Assembly (NCBI GenBank): GCA_019188255.1 | Contig: JAETXT010000011.1 | Location: forward strand, 434,001 to 498,000 | Origin: Verticillium longisporum | Taxonomy: Eukaryota; Ascomycota; Sordariomycetes; Glomerellales; Plectosphaerellaceae | Direction of reading: 5' to 3' | DNA length: 64,000 bases | Shown: in pieces, positions 1 through 10,716 of the stretch | How the letters are laid out: every line of letters begins with the position of its first letter | Numbering within the stretch: the first letter of the stretch is position 1 | Program-made: the position numbers and the translations under genes | Notes under the pieces: model-generated | What the model was told of the DNA's origin: nothing | The model's input: the letters and a program-made list of their open reading frames with translations, nothing else | Databases searched by the model: none

Positions 1-1045
1 AGACTATAACGATATATATATTATAAAATAGAGAAGAATCGTAGCTATAGAATAGTATAACTTTTATAATATTCTATAGAGCTATTCTATAATAATAAAT
101 ATTTAAGTTCTCTTATACCCTATTAGCTAGAGCTTAAAATCCGACTCTACTTCCCCTATAGGTCTAGAGGTAGTCTAAGCGCCTAGTCCACGCATAGCTA
201 CTAAGGGTCAGTCTATTATATATAGAGGGCACCCCTTAGACCTATTTTTTAGGTTTTTAGATCTTAATAATTATTTAATTCTAATTATACTTGTAAATCC
301 CCTTTATATAATAATTCCTATCTAATTTATATATTCTTAATTATTAAGAATAGATATCTTCTAAGATATACTTTATTCTTATTAGGATTAATTTAAGTAT
401 TTCTCTTAATTAATTATAACCTTCTTCTTAATTACCTTTTTACTTTCTTACCTTCGATCTATACGAAAAATATACTATTTTATAGCTCTCGTTAAGGGCT
501 ATAAGAATCTTCGATCTATTTCTCGATTTAATATCTCCTTCTAAAGATATAGCTATTTTTATCTCTCTTTTCCTCTTATTTATTATTATCGCTTTATTCT
601 ATAATTAAATTATACCCTTAGTTATTATTTAATACCTCTTATATCGATTATAATATATATTAATAAGTTATAAGCTTAGATTTCCAATCTATTTCGAAAT
701 TAAATTATAAACGATTAAGATAATAATTCTTTAATTACTTAATAACTTTAACCTCTTCTTAGTTACTATATATTAAATTATTTTAATTATTATTAATTTA
801 TCCTTAATCTTTTAGAAGATTCTCTATCTTCTAATATACTTTTTATATTAATAGCTCCTCTCTTTATTAAATAATTATAATTATTAATTTAACTTTTAAT
901 TATATTTATATTTATACTTTAATAGCCTCTTACGCTATTATCTCTTTATCTATAAAGTTCCCTTTTAGATATAAGAATTATTAGAAGATCCTTTTTCTAT
1001 TAATATACTTTTTATTTTAATATTTCTTCTTATTCTTAAGTAATT

Positions 1046-1498
1046 TGTAACGAGCACGGGTCGAACAACCGGCCGCAGACAAGCCCCACGTCAGAGGATC
1101 CAGGGTCACTGATAAGATAAGGCTCGCCAAGGCTAGGTCACGTGACGGGATCACCAGGAACAGTGATCCAGGGCTAAGGATCACTGTTATGCCTGGATCG
1201 CCGTGAGCCGTGATCCAACATAACAGGATCACGACATAACAGTGAGCCATCCAACATGAGCTCACCACCTAACACAACAAGGACAGGATGGCAGGTATAT
1301 AAGGACGGACATTCTGGACTTGTAGATACATTCTTTCTCACGACAGTGATCAATCTAAGTCTTACCTTGTATCCATTGTAACGAGTGCGCAACGCCTTAC
1401 GACACCACATCGTCTCAGAGTCACAACCTAAGCTTCTGCAAACAGCAACCCTAACCCTCTGACAGTGTTCCCCCTTCGGAAGCTGCCAGGTCGTAACA
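1046..1498 (+). mobile_element. Solo LTR with 5-bp target-site duplication
   Basis: A 453-bp GC-normal island begins TGTAACGA and ends TCGTAACA, so the ends form a near-perfect inverted repeat with TG...CA termini. It is flanked on both sides by TAATT (1041-1045 and 1499-1503), a 5-bp target-site duplication. Inside are a TATA box (TATATAAG, 1296-1303), which orients it as plus, and an 11-bp inverted repeat (1159-1169 against 1178-1188) typical of a U3 region. No internal retrotransposon sequence adjoins it, so it is a solo LTR left by recombination. It lacks the RIP composition of its surroundings. Confidence 0.85.
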
Positions 1499-2227
1499 TA
1501 ATTCTTATTAATATATTATACTTTATAATATTTATTATATTATAATACCTTTCTAATACTTTCTAGCTATAAATAAAGGTATTTCTAAGCTATCCTTTTA
1601 GAAGCTTAAGGGTAATAATAAATATAAGATTTAGATTATATAAATTAAGTCTTTTTTCCTATCTTAGGGAATTAAATTAGAAGAAATTATTAAACCTCTT
1701 CTTATTAATTTAATAAGGAAAAATATATAGAGGCCCTTAAAGCTATAGGGAATATATTAAATATTTTAGATATAGGCTTACTTATTTAAGTTAATAGCTT
1801 ATTAGATCTTTTAGAAATCTAGAAAAAATTATAAGAGCTATATAAACTAAAAGGTTTTTAAACCGATTTCGATATTTTAATATCGTTTTTCGCTCTAGAT
1901 CTTTCTAATTTTAATTCTATAGAAAACTTTTTTTATAAAGTTATAGAATTATTAGAAGAATTAAAGAATAGAAAATTAGACCTTCTAGAATAAATAATAA
2001 AAGCTTAAATCTTATATAAAGTATAGGATAGAAATAAGAGTATTATAACCTATATAATATAAGCTCTTTATTAAGATCCTTTTAATTATTTACTAGAAAA
2101 AATTATATCCTCCTTTCTAGACTTTAATAGGTCTTAGAAAAATAAAGGGAAAATTTTAATTCTTTAAAGAACTAAAAAGCCCTTAAAAATAACTAAAAAA
2201 CCCTAGAAAAAGACTAAAGGTATATTT

Positions 2228-2269
2228 TATAAATATTATAAGATAAAAGATTATATAGAAGAAGACTAC
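2228..2269 (+). pseudogene. RIP-erased zinc knuckle of a copia-like gag
   Basis: Read in the frame starting at 2228, Tyr codons stand exactly where a retroviral-type zinc knuckle would carry its ligands, with spacing x2, x4, x4 (2228, 2237, 2252, 2267). Every such Tyr (TAT/TAC) is one transition from Cys (TGT/TGC) or His (CAT/CAC). The frame continues as an aromatic, Pro-containing segment interrupted by TAG codons. This is what G-to-A and C-to-T decay of a C-x2-C-x4-H-x4-C gag motif would give. The assignment to Ty1/copia is inferred from the spacing and downstream context. Confidence 0.55.
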
Positions 2270-3520
2270 TTTTTCCTATACCCTTAGAAATATCCCTCGT
2301 CCTAGAAAAACTAAGAAAATCCCTCTAATTCTTCTAAAAATAATAAAGATAATATAAATCCTAGGGATAAAAGGGAAAATAAATAAATTATTAAGAGGGC
2401 TTTACTACTTATATAAACCCTAATCTAGTATATCCGCTATACTTACGAGCTCTAAATAAATAGGGTATCTAATAAGTCTTATAATAGTTAATTCTTAATT
2501 AATTCTTACCTAAGTTATTACTATCTACGTGAATTAGATATACCTATCTACTCTTAGCGATCACGTAAACTATAATTTACGTACTCCTAAGAGTAATAGA
2601 TTCTAAATATCCTAGATATTACTATCCTAACTATAGAGTTCCCTAATATTAGGTTAATACTAGCTCTTCTTTTCTTTATAGGTAGAATAGCCGTAAGAAC
2701 TAATATTAGGAGCTATCGCTAAGGTTAATAGCTACTCTAATATACCTATAATTCTCTAATCTCTAGCGTATTAGATCTACTCTCCTAGCCTTAAAATAAA
2801 TAACCTAATAATAGGAAATAATAGGAAATAATAATTAAGAATAAGGAAAGCGTAGCTTAAAGAAAGCATAGCTTAAACCTACTATTCCTATAAGCATTAG
2901 GCCTCTAGTTCCTAGCGCCTTAGAGTAATAGTATTATCTATAAATAATTCTTGAAAGAAATAAACTAAATTATAATTTAAATAATAGGAATAGGCCTCTA
3001 AATCCTAGAAATAAAGGAAATAAATTAGAATTTAATAGTAGATAGCGCTCTTATAACTATTAAATATATACTCCTAAGGCCTCTAAATCCCTAATACGTT
3101 AATAGAATATAATAGAATAATTATTAGCTTTTTATAGAATCTACTAGAATAATTCCTAATAAATTAAATTACCTTTTAATAAGAATAATAGGATTAAACC
3201 GCTTTAATTAAATAAATTCTATAGAAGATCTATATATCCTATTAATAAGTTTTAATAACTCTATTCTATTAACCTTTCTCTCTCTTTATATCGACTTCTT
3301 TAACTTTTATAGGCTAGCTTAATATATATAAATAATACTTATACGATTAATAAAAACTTATTTTTACTACTCTTATTTATTTATTTTCTTTCTTATTTTA
3401 ATTATAATAATACCTCTTAAGTATAAGACCCCTCTACTTAAGCCCCTTAAAGCTAAGAGAGTAGCTAAGTATAAGAATATAGTTAAGTTATATTCTTTCT
3501 ATAACTACTCTAATTATAGC

Positions 3521-4584
3521 GCTGCCAGAGGCTGCAGCATTATCCTTCTCTTACCTTACTCTGCTACATGGCCATGATCAGTAGGGAACGTGTCTCAGGA
3601 TCAATCAGGCCCTCCTAGAACCGATTTCACGTCATCTACTCTTCAGTCAGGCTGGTGTTGATGTCTCGCACACGCTGGAGGGTAGACATACGTCTCGTGA
3701 TCCGAAATGTGCGAACAGTTGATCGGCGAGATGGGCAGAGAAATGGAGAGCACACCCCCAAACGGGACCCGGAGCGGCAATCCAGGGCCAGAAACAATAG
3801 CTGCCACGTTGCTAGCGACCCGGTATTCCCAAAGCCCAAATTGGGCTCGGTGGTGGCGAGCCCAGCTGGCGACGGGCTTGGAACTAACACCATAAAACCG
3901 TAATCTGAGGTCGCTAAGATAATGCCTCAGAAGCTAGACCAAAAGAATGGAACAGGTGAGATGGAGGCTTAGTGAATCCGCTTAAGTTGCGCTTCTTGTG
4001 CACGCCAGAAGACTAAGGTGGCAAGCCAAGATGCTGTCAAGACCATCGGGACAGCGATGGCATCAATGTTCGATCAAACACAAGGCATCAAGAATACCTA
4101 GAACAGCCCATACCAGCAGATAGCTGGACGCACATGGCGGATTTTCTGTCGTCCACGGAGAGGTCGGAGAACCCTGGGTTCAACTGCTGCGCCACCCGGA
4201 GTTTCGTGAAGGATCAAGCGTGAAGGATGACTTCTCCGGCTTTGCTGAGGCCCAGCTACGCGGAATTGCGATCGGTATCGGCACGCACCACCGCGGTCCG
4301 TCATCCGAATCGTGGCTAGGTCGGAAAGAGACAGCCCTCACAGTTTTGCAGAGGCTGAGGTGAGACCTGTCGGTGAAGACAGCGCCGCGTGAGGGTTCTC
4401 TACCCTGAATCGATTATTATATAGACCTTGGTAGAAGCGGAACCGGGAAACTTGAGTTATAATCAATCTAAAGCCATTATATGGTCTAGTCGAGACGAAG
4501 TGCAAGTAGAGTCACACCCGCTCTATCCAACAGCATCCTCAAGAGCCGCGAGGCCTGCCGAATCCATACCCAGCAACCGCTACG
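3521..4584. other. Intergenic, upstream of the P450
   Basis: Normal base composition begins here right after the AT-rich block. Only short overlapping open frames without domain character occur, and no RNA gene or repeat is seen. It presumably contains the promoter and 5' leader of the P450 that starts at 4585. Confidence 0.5.
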
Positions 4585-6351
4585 ATGGGGGATTCATTCT
4601 TGATGAGGCTTCTACACCACGACGATGGGCGTCCCAACTGGACTCACGTTGGCCTCGTCGGCCTCTTAGTCCTCTTGGCTGTCCGCGCCGTGGGCCTGGT
4701 CTTCTACCGCCTCTATTGGCACCCGCTCGCCAAGTATCCCGGTCCCAGACTGGCTGCGGCAACCCAATGGTACGAGACGTACTATAGCATCATCAAGAGT
4801 GGCCAGTTCCCGTTCGAGATCCAACGCATGCACGAGAAGTACGGGCCCGTGGTCCGCGTCACCCCCGACGAGATCCATGTCGACGACCCAACCTTCTACG
4901 AGGTCTTGTTCAGCCCCACCGACATGGTCGACAAGCTGCCCTTCCTGACCGCCGCCGGCAACCTCCCCGGCGTCGTCTCCTTCAGCACCCTCGGCGAGTT
5001 CCACCGGCCCCGGCGCCAGGCCGTGTCCCCCTTCTTCACCCGCGCAAAAGTGCTCGACAACTTCGCCTCCATGAAGGGCGCCATCAGGTCCGTCGCCAAC
5101 AGGTTCTCGCACCGCCTGAGCACCGAGTTCGCGGGCAAGAACATCACGGTCAATATCCGCCACATGCTCGCCTCCATCGCCACCGACATGATCTGGGAGA
5201 TTGTCTTCTGCCAGCCGTCGCACTTCATCGACGCCCCGGATTTCGGCCACCCGTTCCCCATGTCGTTCGAGGGCGCGCTGGGTACCACGCACTGGAACTC
5301 GCACTTCCCGTGGCTCATGAAGATGCTCGGCCTCTTGCCGGAGTCCCTGATAGTCTGGGCTTGGCCTACCATGCGGTCCAACATCGAGTGGCGGGCCGCG
5401 ATCAAGGCGCAAGTTGACAAGATCATCGACCCGAGAAACAAGGACGCCTTCGACAACAGCCCGGACAGGACCCTGGTCCACCAGCTGACCGACCCCAAAA
5501 TACCGGCGGACGTGCGGCAGACCGAGAGAGTCATCCTCGAGAACATCAACATCGTCGGCGCCAGCATGGGCGCTGTTGTGTGGACCATGACCACGGGCAT
5601 GTACCACATCCTGGCGGAACCCACCATTCTGAAGCGCCTGCAACAGGAACTAAAGGACGCGATCCCGGACGACAGCCATGATCTGCCCGACCTGCGCGAG
5701 CTCGAGAAGCTCGAGTACCTGAGGGCGTGTATTGACGAGTGTAAGGTTGTCCCATTGAACGTGCAAGATCTGAATGCCGAGACTGATCACTGAGCCCACA
5801 TAAAGCCCTCCGCCTCGCCTTCGGCCCCATGCAGCGCCTCACACGCATCCGCCCGAACAAGGCCTTGACCTACGGCGACTACGTCTTCGATGCCAAGACT
5901 CCGCTCGCCATGGACGTATGGCATATGCACACCAACGAGGCCCTGTTCCCCGAGCCCATGCGCTTCAACCCGGACCGATGGCTGGGACAGCCCACCGTCG
6001 ACGAAGGCGCTGACCCTCTGGTCCCTGGCGGAGTCAAGCCGCAAAAGACCAGACCGCTGAGCTACTACATGAGGGCCTTTTCGGGCGGCACGAGAGGTTG
6101 CTTTGGAGGTAAGTTTTCCATCCCATCCCTCCCTTCCACTCTGCTCGCTATCGCTCACCACTCACCACTCAAATGCAGATCATCTCAGTAGGGGGGTTAT
6201 AACTATTACCTTCGCGACTCTGTTCCGCCGACATGAGATGCACCTGCATCATAGCACAAGCTTTGAGCGGGATGTGAAGGTCCACATGGACAAGTTCTTG
6301 GCGCGCCCGAAAAAAGACTCCAAAGGTGTTTTCATCGTGGTTGACAAATGA
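4585..6351 (+). CDS. Cytochrome P450 with atypical I-helix
   Basis: Three exons (4585-5740, 5806-6108, 6179-6351) joined over GT-AG introns of 65 and 70 nt give 543 residues, a normal fungal P450 length. An N-terminal membrane anchor (about residues 16-40) is followed by the proline-rich hinge HPLAKYPGP. The K-helix E-x-x-R (E385-R388) is completed across intron 1, the PERF-like FNPDRW follows, and the heme loop F-x-x-G-x-R-x-C-x-G places the thiolate Cys at about residue 484. The layout resembles fungal trichodiene-oxygenase-like P450s of the ER membrane. The I-helix (about 319-335) reads VGASMGAVVW: the usual acid-Thr pair that activates oxygen is replaced by Gly-Ala-Val. The substrate is unknown and no terpene or polyketide synthase lies nearby. 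Confidence 0.88.
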
Positions 6352-6470
6352 TCCTTCAGGGTCCCGTTCGTTGCCACTGAGTCTGCAGGACTCGTGTCAA
6401 ATTGATTTTTAAGGGGCCCGGCCGATATATGGATAGATCTACATCGCTTTCCCAGCCCTGTGTGCAGCGG

Positions 6471-7047
6471 TCAAGATGTGGTAGGTTTCCGGCCCCAGAC
6501 AACCTTCTGTAGGAAGAATGCATGGATGTTCTTGGATTGAAGTTCACGCCAGGAGCGGGCAGGGTACACGGAAACGTCCTGTCTAGTCCAGCCCAGCGTG
6601 GTGACAATGAAGAGCTCAGTGCCCTTCGCGTCCTTTGCAAAGGCAAGCCGCGTATAGATGCCGATATCCCGAAGGCTTGGATCTTGATGCCAGCTACCAA
6701 TCGCATTCTGTCACATAGTCAGACCTCGACCGATAAAATGGGATTTCAATAGCAGGCCAAACTCACCCTGAAAGTCTTTTCTTCAATGTCGACGAATCCG
6801 GCTTCTTCCCTGGCCTTCTAAGGCCGACCGTAACAATACCGGAGAGCGTGACTTCAGCCAAGAAATTGTCTTTTTACGTTCACGACAACGGGTTGTTATT
6901 GAGCCTGAATTCTTGCATGTGTTTCGAGGAACCCAGATGAGGTCTTGATATATAGAATATCGGAACATATGCATTATAGATTCGCCGACTACACTTCCAG
7001 TGTTCAATAGCCCGGAAGTCAGGAGAGGTTGCAAGACCACGACACTG
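6471..7047 (-). pseudogene. Decayed coding remnant, unknown family
   Basis: One minus-strand frame shows protein-like composition over two stretches. The 3' part ends at a stop at 6471-6473. Upstream of it a candidate 59-nt intron (6708-6766, GTGAGT...CAG) separates it from a second stretch reaching about 7047. That stretch holds two in-frame stops (6880-6882 and 6874-6876), and the phase across the candidate intron does not fit. I do not recognise the family. It is most simply a dead gene. A working gene with unusual splicing is less likely. Confidence 0.4.
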
Positions 7048-7215
7048 AATTAAGATGGGCTACGCCATAACAGCTGGCTGGATTCATCTATCTTGCGGAA
7101 CCAACATGATGTGAAGACGCACTCCGACTTGAGCTCTTGGTAGTCGTCCATGGGCCGACAACGGGAATACTCATCGAGCTATGAACCTCCGCCTATGAAT
7201 CTATGAATCTCGAAA

Positions 7216-7736
7216 TCACGAGGCATTCGCTCGCAGAGCAGCGACAAGATCGTCAAATTGCTGCTGCGACAGGTTGTTGTACACCAGGCAGTCAGAGCCG
7301 CAGGGCAAAGGATAAGGGCCGTTGACGGGGTCTCCGATGAGGACGGTAGCCAGGTTCATGCAGCTGGCTGGAACTCCGACAAATTGGACCGCTGGAAAAG
7401 ATTAGGTTCGAAACAAAGAAGTCTATTTCTTGCAGAGACTGGCAGATTTCACTTACAACCAGGTCCGGGAGAGGTAGCCGTGACGGAGACTCCCGAAATG
7501 TCGTTGCGACAGCGCTCGTATTCGAAAGCCGGAACACCAGGGGGAGGGTCGCGTCTGATGATATGTCCATCAATGGAGCTGACATCACGCTTTCCGCCGA
7601 ATATGTGAACAAAAAGGGAGCCAATCCCTTCTCCGAAGAGATCGAATGCCAGTTTTGCCCCCTGGCCAATGTTGGCCTGCGCCGGGGTGGTTAAGATGAG
7701 AAGCGCGACAGGAGCGAGGACGTTTGAAGTCTTCAT
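7216..7736 (-). CDS. Small secreted Cys protein, candidate effector
   Basis: Exon 1 (7457-7736) and exon 2 (7216-7391), joined over a 65-nt GT-AG intron (7392-7456), encode 151 residues. The start chosen is the second Met of the open frame because it begins a clean signal peptide (MKTSNVLAPVALLILTTPAQA, shortened here to about 21 residues before cleavage). The mature chain has dibasic sites GGKR and IIRR, each followed by Asp, as in Kex2-processed proproteins, and then four Cys in the C-terminal half (YERC, PASC, PCGSDC) that could form two disulfides. No known domain is recognised. Small size, secretion, Cys pairing and proximity to a RIP-decayed repeat block fit a candidate effector. That role is inference. 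Confidence 0.72.
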
Positions 7737-10108
7737 CTTGCGGGTTTGAATTGTCAGAATGATAAGCACAGTGTTGTAATTGCAAGAGTTAATGGCAGTG
7801 ATGATGGGTACTAGAGACCTTCTTGATTGTCCAGAAAAAGTCAGAAACCGGCGCTATTTATGTTCTGATGGACATCCAAGCTAGACGCGATCCAACTTCT
7901 GTTAGGTTCCATGGAGCTGAGAGGATCAAATTGGCCGTAGAACCATATTGCACAGCTTCGAGTGTAACGTCTGTCATGGTGCGACCCCTATCGTATCTTG
8001 AGATCGGCATTACAGAATTCACTCGCAACATACTATGGTGGAACAAGGAATCTGCTGAGTGGAATTTCTATGGATTCACAAAGATGACATGTTAAGCTCA
8101 CCGCTCAAGCTTTTTCGTAAGGAAGACTGATCGACGGTGACACATTCCTGGATCCTTCTTGTACTTGCGTTTTACAAGTCACAGCACCTAACGATTGGCA
8201 AGGCCCAAGTGACTAGAGGTTGGTGGTCATGCCCAGAATTACCAGAATGGAAAGAAATCACTTTGATGATGCAGAGAACTCAGACATGTGACGTGAGAAA
8301 GGGATGATGCGGTCGAAAGGACACTATGGTGTGTTGTTGCTCAGTATATCATCATGGTGTGGGTCGTCGTCACTAATGTGTCACAGTAGGTGGTTTGAGC
8401 GTGAAGGCGAGGAGACATGAATTGAAATCTCGCCCACGATTCACGAATAAAGTGAGGGTAGCCTCGGCTATCTCAAAATATCGTGACAACTTTGCTCTAA
8501 ATCGAAAGCTTATTTACGAATAGGAAGGCTGGAGGGTTTCTCGACCGAAATCAGGCACCTAGCCAGCGCAGTAGCGAGTTGAGGGTGCGGTTAGTAGAAC
8601 CAAGGACAAAATCAAGTCCGCAAAGACGAGTTTTACACCGATACTTGCAGGTATCGTCTAACCACGATTTGAAGGAACCGCACGAAGATATAATATAGTC
8701 TAGTAGGTGGCAACGTACTCGGTGTTCAGCATGACGTCTTTCTGGTCACAGTTTCAAGGCTGGTGTGTAAGTGTCACTGCAACAAAGTCTTGAGGCTGAC
8801 GCTATGCTGTGCGTTTGTCTCAGTCGTGTTGTCATCAAGACAGTATGGCTAGGCAATGAGTAAGTCCCAGATGAGAAGAAGTATCCTTGACACGAAAAGG
8901 ACCACAGTGACAGTCAGAAACCTCAAGTGATTCAGATTGAGAAAGTTGCCACGCAGCTACCATCGCTGAGAAAGTCCCAACGCTTACACCGTGTCTTGAG
9001 AATGAAATAATACCGGACCGCCGAGAGTGCGTGAGACCAGAACGCACGCCAAGATGGCCCACTAAAATGCAGCACATGAGACTGGCCCGTTGAAAAGGTC
9101 TCCTGCCATACGGAAATCCATGAGTTGGTGGCACACAGGCATCTTGAAGCTTCTGTACTCTGGTCTTGTATCTTGGTACCAAGGTCTCGTCACTTGGGAA
9201 TTGACTGAGTTCGGTTGAGCCGTTCGATAAGAGCTTCTTCTCAGGTCTGCGAAAATCATCTCGTAAGACCAGAAAACCGCACAGCACCTGTGGTAGCAAA
9301 ACCTTGATCATGCGACATAGGCCTCATGGCATGTTCAACATCTTGCACTGTCTGACTCGATGCCTGATACGCCGCTTTGACTGTTCCACGGTGGCAACAC
9401 CATCTTCACCATGTCTCTGCTCCAATTTATCCGCCAAAAGATGGAACTGAGGCGCTCAAGTTCGAGGACTATTGACGCAGATCTCACCTTCCTCGCTTCA
9501 CTGCACTGCTCCGAGCCTAGCATAAACTCCTCAAGGTAGCTTCGTGGGCGCCAAGGCACGATGGATCACCCAGGAGGGGGCCTGTCTGCTATGCGGTGCA
9601 GGAAGCTGTCCTTGTCCGGACGAATAGGCTGATTTCAGCCATGATTCCATCTGATTAGATGGTTGAGGATCATTCTATTGGATGTTGTGATCAGGGCCCC
9701 GCCAGCGGCCGTTGACTCTTCTCACCACTTGCCGTGCGGGCCGCCCCCAGGTTAATCCTGAGTGGCGCCAAGCATCCAGACGAGTTCTCATGATCAGAAG
9801 ATCCTTCCCCTTGCAGTCTGTGGCTTGCAGAGTTCGGGCTCGAGTCGACAAAAAGTCTTGCCCCGAAGGTTGAGGCATTTGAGGGCCATGAAGCAAAGGC
9901 TCTGACGAGCATCGTGGGACGACAAGTTCGGAGGCCGAGGTGCATGATGGTCTCCCGGAGATGCCTCTTGGAGAATGTATAAGAAGGCTGTTTAATCTCG
10001 TTTGAATCTAAAGCTTGTTCATCCAAGCCACATATCAGCATCCTCATCACCAACACGATTCGATAGTCCTTCTAACACGTGAGAATACGTGACCATTCAA
10101 CCAACAAG
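7737..10108. other. Long intergenic region
   Basis: About 2.4 kb with no gene I can support. The longest open frame (8835-9311, minus, 158 codons) has no recognisable motif and unconvincing composition. The last few hundred bases upstream of 10109 are the likely promoter of the first CFEM gene. Confidence 0.4.
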
Positions 10109-10716
10109 ATGAAGTTCTCCGCTACCATCCTGGCCGTTGCCGCCACCACTCTGGTCTCCACCGTCTCGGCTCAATTTCCCCTATGTGCTGTAAGTACACC
10201 AGCCCAGCCAAGCTGGCCCAGATGACTGCCGTCCCCTCCCGTCCGCCCTTCCCGCCTCCTCCTGATCACAACATCGCCTCTCGTCGGAGACAAAAAGAAG
10301 GCAAGCCAGGCTGATGCATCTTCTCCCACCCAAATAGCTGTCTTGCTTCGAAAAGACCATGCAGCTCCCTCAGGCGCAGACCTGCACTGAGGCCAACATG
10401 TTCCTCTGCTTCTGCAAGAGCACGTTCCTCGCCCTCGCGTACCGTGACTGCGCCTGCCAGGAGTGCCCTTCTACCGCAACGGCCGTCAGCGCCGTGCAGT
10501 ATGGCCTGGACATTTGCACACGTAAGTCATTTCCCACATGGAACGGAAGTCTGCAAAAGCTCTGGCAACACGCGGAAAGGGAGAGAAAAATTGCCTTGAA
10601 GAGAGCGATGCGGGGGCTTCCGGCCAAGACGGAGGAGAATGAAGCGCGTGCCTGGCTAACAAGAGATTACAGAGGCGGGCGCACCAATCTCGTGGCTTCC
10701 AGCGCAGTGCTTCTAG
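10109..10716 (+). CDS. CFEM-domain secreted protein, tail-less paralog
   Basis: Exons 10109-10189, 10338-10521 and 10673-10716 (introns 148 and 151 nt) give 102 residues. A signal peptide (MKFSATILAVAATTLVSTVSA) leads into a CFEM-type Cys pattern: PLC-x3-C, QTC, FLCFCK, RDCACQEC and DIC, with ten Cys in all against the usual eight. CFEM proteins are fungal surface or secreted proteins, some of which bind heme or act at host contact. Intron positions and phases match the CFEM gene at 12264, but the frame stops in exon 3 just after the shared GAPI. It therefore lacks the Ser/Thr-rich stalk and GPI signal and should be soluble. It is clearly a tandem duplicate of its neighbour. Confidence 0.82.

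Larger units (their letters stand above)
1..3520. repeat. AT-rich RIP-degraded transposon block
   Basis: Except for the solo LTR at 1046-1498, this stretch is extremely AT-rich, dominated by TA dinucleotides, and carries stop codons in every frame. The composition returns abruptly to the genomic norm at about 3520. This is what repeat-induced point mutation leaves in ascomycete repeats. A recognisable trace of a retrotransposon gag remains near 2228-2269. No intact gene is visible. The identity of the part before 1000 and after 2400 cannot be read by eye. Confidence 0.85.

Noticed and set aside
1..3520. Centromere
   Set aside because: Although AT-rich, the block is short, contains a recognisable retroelement footprint and is adjacent to ordinary genes. 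RIP explains it better.
4666..5643. Long minus-strand open frames (up to 325 codons) opposite the P450
   Set aside because: They lie exactly antisense to a well-supported P450 exon and their composition reflects its GC-rich third positions.
8835..9311. 158-codon minus-strand frame
   Set aside because: No recognisable motif, no intron signals that extend it, and composition not distinguishable from noise.
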